Origin: Amborella trichopoda
Taxonomy: Eukaryota; Streptophyta; Magnoliopsida; Amborellales; Amborellaceae
Direction: 5' to 3'
Assembly: GCF_000471905.2 (NCBI RefSeq)
Contig: NW_006499775.1
Coordinates: 261,326 to 325,325, forward strand
DNA length: 64,000 bases
In this document: in pieces, positions 58,600 to 64,000 of the stretch
Numbering within the stretch: position 1 is the first letter of the stretch
Layout: every line of letters begins with the position of its first letter
Made by a program: the position numbers and the translations under genes
The notes under the pieces: generated by a model
Database searches by the model: none
Told to the model about the DNA's origin: nothing
Seen by the model: only the letters and a program-made list of their open reading frames with translations

Positions 58600-58797
58600 A
58601 TGTAGCATTTTCAGAGCTCGATAACTTTCGTTTTGAGTGTTCCAATTTTAGAGCTTGCAATCTTCTTATTCTTTTTTCTTTTTTTTTTTGTCTTTGTAAG
58701 ATCCTTGATTGTAGAGATGGTGATGATCAATTTATAGTTTTCTAACAAATTTTGAGGTGTGGTTTTATGAAGCCACACCCCTACCAAACTAATACTT
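58600..58797 (-). mobile_element. MITE family A subfamily B, partial reverse copy
   Basis: In reverse it reads cacacctcaaaatttgttag..aattgatcatcaccatctc, following the order of 25505-25620. Its other half is missing. Confidence 0.45.
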
Positions 58798-58811
58798 TAC
58801 ACCAAATATAA

Positions 58812-59092
58812 ATAAAGGACACGGTTTCTATGAGTCCATGTAGAAATGAGTCGCCGCTTACAAATCCATTTTTTAAGTGAACTTTTTTACCTCATTTTTA
58901 ACGACAAGTAATATCTAACATGGAGATCATGAATATGAAAAAATAAATAAATTTTAAATATTAAAAATAATAAATATATTAAGAAAAAATTTGGACCGTT
59001 AGTTTCAATTGTTTTTAGATGGACCACCTATTTGCATCCATCTTTAATATGGATGCTATATATCCCGGAGAACATATGGTCCCTGCCGCATG
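58812..59092 (+). repeat. Dispersed repeat family 2, copy 4 (forward)
   Basis: Forward copy from ggtttctatgagtccatgta to gtccctgccgcatg, with acatggagatcatgaatatg and tgcatccatctttaatatgg; the inverse of 15412-15705. Confidence 0.7.
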
Positions 59093-59215
59093 AAAAAAAA
59101 GTTGATAAATAAATAACATTATGTGATTGTTGTTATCATCTCGTAAATAGATATCATTCTCCCACCCAAGCCTAAGTACACTTTCCATAAATAATGATGG
59201 AAAAGTTTAGCCTAC

Positions 59216-59995
59216 CACATGTGGTATCGCATATTTTTGAAACAGGTATGTTAGGTATGCTACAGTAAACTATTGATAGTCTCGACCATCAACAAAGGAC
59301 AACCAACCATGGTCAGGCATACCAAATGTGGTGTCGCATATTCATGATACAAGTATGTTAGGTACGCTACAGTGTATTAGTACACCATCGACCAAGGAAA
59401 ACATTGCTCAATACCAAATGTGGTGGCGCATGTTCAGGATACAAGCAGTGTTCGCAAAATCGAATCGAAAGGGTTAACCAGACATGGGCCTGGAAGCGGT
59501 TTAACCGGCCTAACCGGTAAACCGGCCGATTCAACCATTCTAACTAGGCAAGTCCCGAGCAGTAAAAAAAGTGCTGAAAAAATATAAAAATTACAAAAAA
59601 ATAATTTATACTAAAATATGAAAAGCATATAAAGAAAGATTAAAATAAAACACATTCAAATGAATTTGAAAATTATTGAAAAAAATAGATTTTAACAAAA
59701 TGATTTTTTAATTAAAATGAGTATTAATGACAAAACAATTTTTAACATTTACCATAATGTAACGAATATTATAAAATGCATTACAAATCAAATTCATTAT
59801 TTTAAAATATATATATATATATATTATTTTTTTATTTTTTTAATACCGATCAGTCACCAAAACTGCCCAAAATCGTGACCGGCCATTCCGATCTAACCTC
59901 ACCTTGTTTTTCTAACAATGGATACAAGTACGTTAGATATGCTACACTATACTACTCCACCATCGACAACAGACAATGAAGATCAAGCGTTTTCC
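59216..59995 (+). repeat. Three-unit tandem repeat, third unit split by an insertion
   Basis: Units of about 90-110 bp start at 59219 (ccacatgtggtatcgcatat), about 59325 (ccaaatgtggtgtcgcatat) and about 59414 (ccaaatgtggtggcgcatgt). Each continues with ..atacaagta(c/t)gttag.tatgctaca. In the third unit this second half resumes only at 59921, after a 475-bp insert. Confidence 0.85.
59446..59920. mobile_element. hAT-like MITE, copy 4, with perfect 8-bp duplication
   Basis: 475 bp from CAGTGTTCGCAAAATCG to (inverted) CATTGTTAGAAAAACAAGG. Perfect gatacaag repeats flank it (59438-59445, 59921-59928). AT-rich centre with (AT)n at about 59808-59823, and GC-richer ends with ccggcctaaccgg/accggcc words. 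Removing it restores an uninterrupted tandem-repeat unit. Confidence 0.88.
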
Positions 59996-60082
59996 GCAAA
60001 TGGGAGATTGAAGCAGTAGAAACTTTCATCTCTGCCCTCCCTTTTATGGAGTACAAATGTTTCGAAGCCATACATATGGAAA

Positions 60083-60461
60083 ATGGTTTGATAGGGCTGC
60101 AGCCCAATCAAAATAAGTAGATCCTGACCTCATAACTCAGTCGAAAATTGCAAGTCAAGCATTCGAAAGTCTTTACATCGTTCATCTCGAGTTGAACATT
60201 ATAGTTGTGAAATAAATTAGAATTTTAAGCTCTAAAAATAGTGTATATTGGAGCAAATTGTCTGAGCCGTTTATTTTTCTTTAAAACAAGTGTTCACAGA
60301 TCCACTACCATTTATGGAATTTAAAATTTTATTATTGGCATTGAAAATTGATTTTAGAGCCATCATAGATATTTTTATCGTCGATGTACTTTTCGAACGA
60401 GGATTTGAGGTGAGGTTTTATGTCGTTTTCATAAAACCTAAGCCTCATAGAAACCTCATCC
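60083..60461 (+). mobile_element. MITE family A, subfamily B, copy 2
   Basis: Starts at atagggctgcagcccaatca, a palindromic end like family A's ggttgcaacc, and tracks 25505-25866 to ..cataaaacctaagcctcatagaaacc. The open frame 60290-60508 lies within it and is not a gene. Confidence 0.62.
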
Positions 60462-61241
60462 TATACAGATTATACTATTGTGAAGAGCTCAAATGTGCCA
60501 TGTTCTAAAATTCCATATTAAAGATAGATGTTGGATATAAAATTTCACCGGTCAATCATCTCGACCACTATAATTATGAATCTAAAAAAATAGAAATTTA
60601 ATAGATTCTTCCAAACGACTAAATTGAACAGTTAAAAAATGCTCCAAAAGCGAAATTTAAAAAAGGATCTGTTTGCAAGGTTTAAAATTTACTTCTTTTA
60701 AGAGTGATGAACATGGTGCTCGATATTAATGACATGTAAAACTTTCGATTGAAAATCCATTGCATTTAAAACTTTAGATCGAAAATCCATGTCAATGATA
60801 GATTTTCGGAAAGCAACCACATTGAACACAGTTTGTCGGCAAACACACCAAAACCCTATCCTATACTGTTGTGCAGCAACTTGTAGAACGATGCATACCA
60901 CATAAGACGAAATCATTTATTTTTATTATTAATCGGTCAAATTGTCTAGGACAAATGTTATGAAACTCGGATCGGTGATCCATTGGACCAATCTGAATCG
61001 CTGATTTGGGCAGATCTAACCACTCTACATGGTGTCGGAGTTGATAAAAATAAATAAATATCTTTAAATTTTAAAAATTAAAAAAAATAAATGAAGCCTA
61101 CTATGCAGATCAACCAGCTATATGATAGAACCATATGAGTTTATTGAAATCAAATTGATTCGTAGTTCAGTATAAGAACTAGGTCAATCTCCACCAATTC
61201 CATCCTTAGATCTGGGGATCCTTTCTAAATGAATGATGAAA

Positions 61242-61638
61242 GGGTGAGTTTGTATAAAGCTGAGGCTCTAAATAATCATAGTAAAGCGCACTTTCAAATA
61301 GTATCGATAATTATGGTTTGGTTTTAATACTGAAAATCCTTGTGATAGACCTAGAATATATTTCCATTTCTGATCATAAAATTTAAAGTTTCAAAACAGT
61401 GTAGATCGAGCGGTCTATAAAAACTTAAAAATCTTGAAAATCGACAATCCTAAAAATACATTACAAGATGCACTATTTTCAAACCTTGAAATCCATTTTT
61501 TTCTCATGTCCTTGCATCTTGAAGTCAAGATGATCAATGTGAAGATATTAGGGCATCAAAACAACATTTTATAGTAAAATTTTTGAGGCACGTCCTAATT
61601 TAATTGTTTAGAGCCTCGGACTTATATAAAAAATTTTC
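61242..61638 (-). mobile_element. Mutator-like MITE family A, copy 10 (reverse)
   Basis: 397 bp from gggtgagtttgtataaagct to acttatataaaaaattttc, closest in end sequence to the copy at 18342 (gctgaggctctaaataatca). Confidence 0.78.
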
Positions 61639-62118
61639 ATGAAAATTTAGATTGGGCCAGATCTCCGGAAGTAATGTTGTGGGACTAAACCCTACTTGCT
61701 CAAAGGGAACATGGAGAACAGTAGATGTGGTACTAGGAAACAAGCTCACACGTGAAAAAGTAAATAGAAAACAAAAGGACAAAGAGATTTGCAGTATTCT
61801 CTTATAGATGCTCCCACCTGGAGCACGCTGTGCATCTATATCCTCAAGACCTAAATTGCGACAATTTTTGGATATGAATTATAGATGCACCTTAGAATGA
61901 GATTTTTTATAAAATAAAGAAAAATAAAAAATTTGGCTTTGAAGCTTTAAAACTCTTAGATCTGATCCTCCAAAAACTAGACAGTCTCTCGTTTTTAGTG
62001 CAGAAAATTGGATGCTCTCTTGTTTAATCTCGAGACTATTACGGTTTTATAAAACATAAGAATTGTCATATTTTTTTAGGGTTGGTTGCTGTGTCGAGGA
62101 AGGTATTTCTCAAACTAT
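61639..62118. other. Intergenic, no gene seen
   Basis: AT-rich, no recognisable repeat or coding signal. Confidence 0.4.
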
Positions 62119-62480
62119 GAGTATCATCATCATTAGAGCCTTATCTCAAATATTTGAATCGGCTATACGAATTATATTTCGTCATTGTACTTTATCACCC
62201 TCAGTTAAAATATAAATCATAATATATATTCTCATTGCTTCTATCCATGTGGTTCTGGGGTCTTTTTTTTTGCCTTTTTAGAGCATTCCACTTGAACCAA
62301 ATTACCCCTCCTAACCGGAATCATTCTAGATCAAAGCTATATATATGAACAAATTGCATTGGTCTATTTTCCCTCTTTTATCTCTTATCGGAGCTACCTT
62401 AACTTCCTTGGAATGTATTCATTATAAATTACATCTTTCTTTATATTGCCATTCACCATCTTAGCTTGCTCATCTCAGAA
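62119..62480 (-). repeat. RTE LINE 3'-end fragment (diverged)
   Basis: tatcatcatcattagagcct.., ctcattgcttctatccatgt, cattccacttgaacc, cctcctaaccgg, and ttatctcttatcggagctac follow the order of 49641-50000 with many changes. Confidence 0.72.
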
Positions 62481-62804
62481 ATTTTATTCTATAAAAACAT
62501 TAACTCAAAAACGTTTAGGTCAAAAAAAAACACCGCAGAATTTCGCATGGACCAAATAAAAAATGTGTTCCGTTGGGAGCATAAAATGTTTTGGCCTTCT
62601 TAAAGGGTTTAAAGAGCCGCGTGATGTGTGGGGCCACTGGAAGGTCCATTTCAATGGAGAAAATTAAAGAAGAGGAAGCATTAAATATTGCATTACCCAT
62701 CTCATGACCGATAGGGCATGTATTTATTTACATTTCAACCCTGACAAAAATACTATGCAGCAATGTCTTCATTTAATCCCCTATTTATAACTTCACATGC
62801 TTCT

Positions 62805-62835
<31 letters not shown>

Positions 62836-63550
62836 ATACATTGATCATATCGCCTCCCCGTATGTGTTGAAGAGAGAGAAAGGAAAGAAGAGGACTCACA
62901 TGCATTAATCATGTTGGGAAACCAATCCATATGTGACCAATCGAATAGAATCTCACAGGACAAATTTTGCCTTTGTCGATAAGAGCACGCTATACCATTC
63001 TCGTGTCTCTGTACCTCTGCAATTCCAATTCCCTGTCTTCTATATTAATGGAAACCACTCCAAGGGATAGAGAGAGAGAGAGGGAATATCTGGTCACGTT
63101 TCGGCCAACATTCGAGGGTAGGAGGGGCAAATGGATGCCTACACGTTTCGTTGAAGACCTAACTTCTCGCAAAAACTAATGTTGTCATATTCATTTGGGT
63201 TTGATAAGAAAAATAAAGCAATTTGGGGTATCGGGCGCCGATTACATCGGATTTTTTTACAAAATTTAACGAAATTTAATATTTACATTTAAAAATTAAA
63301 AAAAAAATTAAAAAATACTTTTATATAAATATTCTTTTCTTTAGGTCGAAGAGGCCAAAACTTCGGTTGAAATCGGCTCGAAGCAAACCTGAATATGACC
63401 ATAGCAGCTCGAATCCGATTGAATCAACGGCACCAGACTTCACTTTGCTACAGTCTAGGCCAAAAGTCCAAAAGCTTCGGTCTCTTCGGGCGTCGCAAAG
63501 CAGATTTCACAACACTAGTGAAAACAAGCTCAACCCTAGCAATTTTCAAA
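62481..63550. other. Intergenic, (GA)n runs, no gene seen
   Basis: (GA)n runs at about 62805-62830 and 63069-63081. Open frames on both strands around 62967-63179 are overlapping and repeat-derived. 63367-63729 (120 codons) has no recognisable domain and overlaps a MITE copy. Confidence 0.45.
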
Positions 63551-63812
63551 GCGTGTGGGACTTGCACAAGGCTGAAACCTTACACAACAAAACTAAAGGC
63601 GCACCTCCAAATTTTGTGATAAGATGCAATTTTGTGATAAAAAATCGTCACAATGGCCCCAATCTATTTTCATTTCAAGAAATAAAAAATTTTAACTTTA
63701 AAGATGGTTTAAATCAAGTAGATTTATAAACACATGAAAATTCTGAAAATATATGGTCCAAATAATATATCGTAAGGTGCACTAATTTTTTCACTTGGAA
63801 TCTTTTTTTTTG
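63551..63812 (-). mobile_element. Mutator-like MITE family A, truncated copy (reverse)
   Basis: From gcgtgtgggacttgcacaag to about gcactaattttttcacttgg; the outer third is missing. It is replaced by a T-rich junction to the inverted family F copy. Confidence 0.65.
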
Positions 63813-63834
63813 TTCTTTTTTTGGAAAGGTTTCT

Positions 63835-64000
63835 ATAATTCCCCAATTGTATAGAAGTTATACGTTTTCCCCTCTCTCCCGCCATCCAATTTAGATCAAG
63901 TGAGTCACTACCATTTGATCGAGATCCAATACCTCATAGTATTTTAATTTTCATTGTTTTTCTATAAAACATATAAATGTGAAATTGGTATATCTCATCA
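63835..64000 (-). repeat. Dispersed repeat family F, inverted copy cut by window end
   Basis: On the minus strand it reads gaaattaaaatactatgagg..ttggatctcgatcaaatgg.. ..attggatggcggg, the order of 11240-11340. Confidence 0.5.

Noticed and set aside
63367..63729. 120-codon open frame on the plus strand
   Set aside because: Its second half lies in a truncated MITE family A copy, and the first half has no recognisable domain or conserved start context.
1..64000. CRISPR arrays, operons, ribosome-binding sites
   Set aside because: Plant nuclear sequence with spliced genes; regular direct repeats here are microsatellites and TE copies, none with spacer-repeat structure.

Overview
This is a nuclear window from a flowering plant. 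The evidence is two single-exon COPT copper transporter genes, a 20-exon PASTICCINO1-type (PAS1) FKBP/TPR gene spread over about 19 kb, and a dense population of plant transposable elements (copia, RTE and L1 LINEs, a SINE-like copy, and Mutator-like and hAT-like MITEs). The species cannot be fixed from the sequence. The long TE-filled introns would suit a woody, medium-to-large genome. A run of 20 Ns at 19476-19495 marks an assembly gap.

Layout. 1-326 is the edge of a copia LTR. A COPT gene lies at 2206-2664 (+). 3440-8885 is a decayed Ty1/copia element on the minus strand. 9201-10831 is a second, related copia element whose interior has shrunk to about 196 bp. 11-19 kb is intergenic DNA packed with MITE-like repeats, a solo LTR (13019-13375) and nested insertions. 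The second COPT gene is at 19693-20148 (+), with a microsatellite-expanded leader that carries an array of GTAC motifs. 20.2-32.8 kb holds no recognisable gene, only repeats. 32823-52345 (minus) is PAS1. 52.4-64 kb is again repeats and a LINE relic.

How the genes relate. The two COPT genes are paralogues in the same orientation, about 17 kb apart. They share core-promoter and leader similarity, so they look like a local duplication later separated by transposons. Copper motifs of the GTAC type are the core bound by SPL7-class regulators, so the GTAC tract before the second COPT gene may matter for regulation. PAS1 is unrelated: it is an ER scaffold for very-long-chain fatty acid elongation and growth control.

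Most notable. (1) A roughly 390-bp terminal-inverted-repeat family with more than ten copies; three copies have perfect 9-bp target duplications, which points to a Mutator-like MITE. (2) A CAGTG-ended family with 8-bp target duplications (hAT-like), including one copy that splits a unit of a tandem repeat. (3) The GTAC array and gap in the COPT leader. (4) A GC-AG intron, in-frame tandem donors and a CaaX-like end in PAS1. No evidence of a wholly new gene system was found; the novelty is in the repeats and in gene structure.
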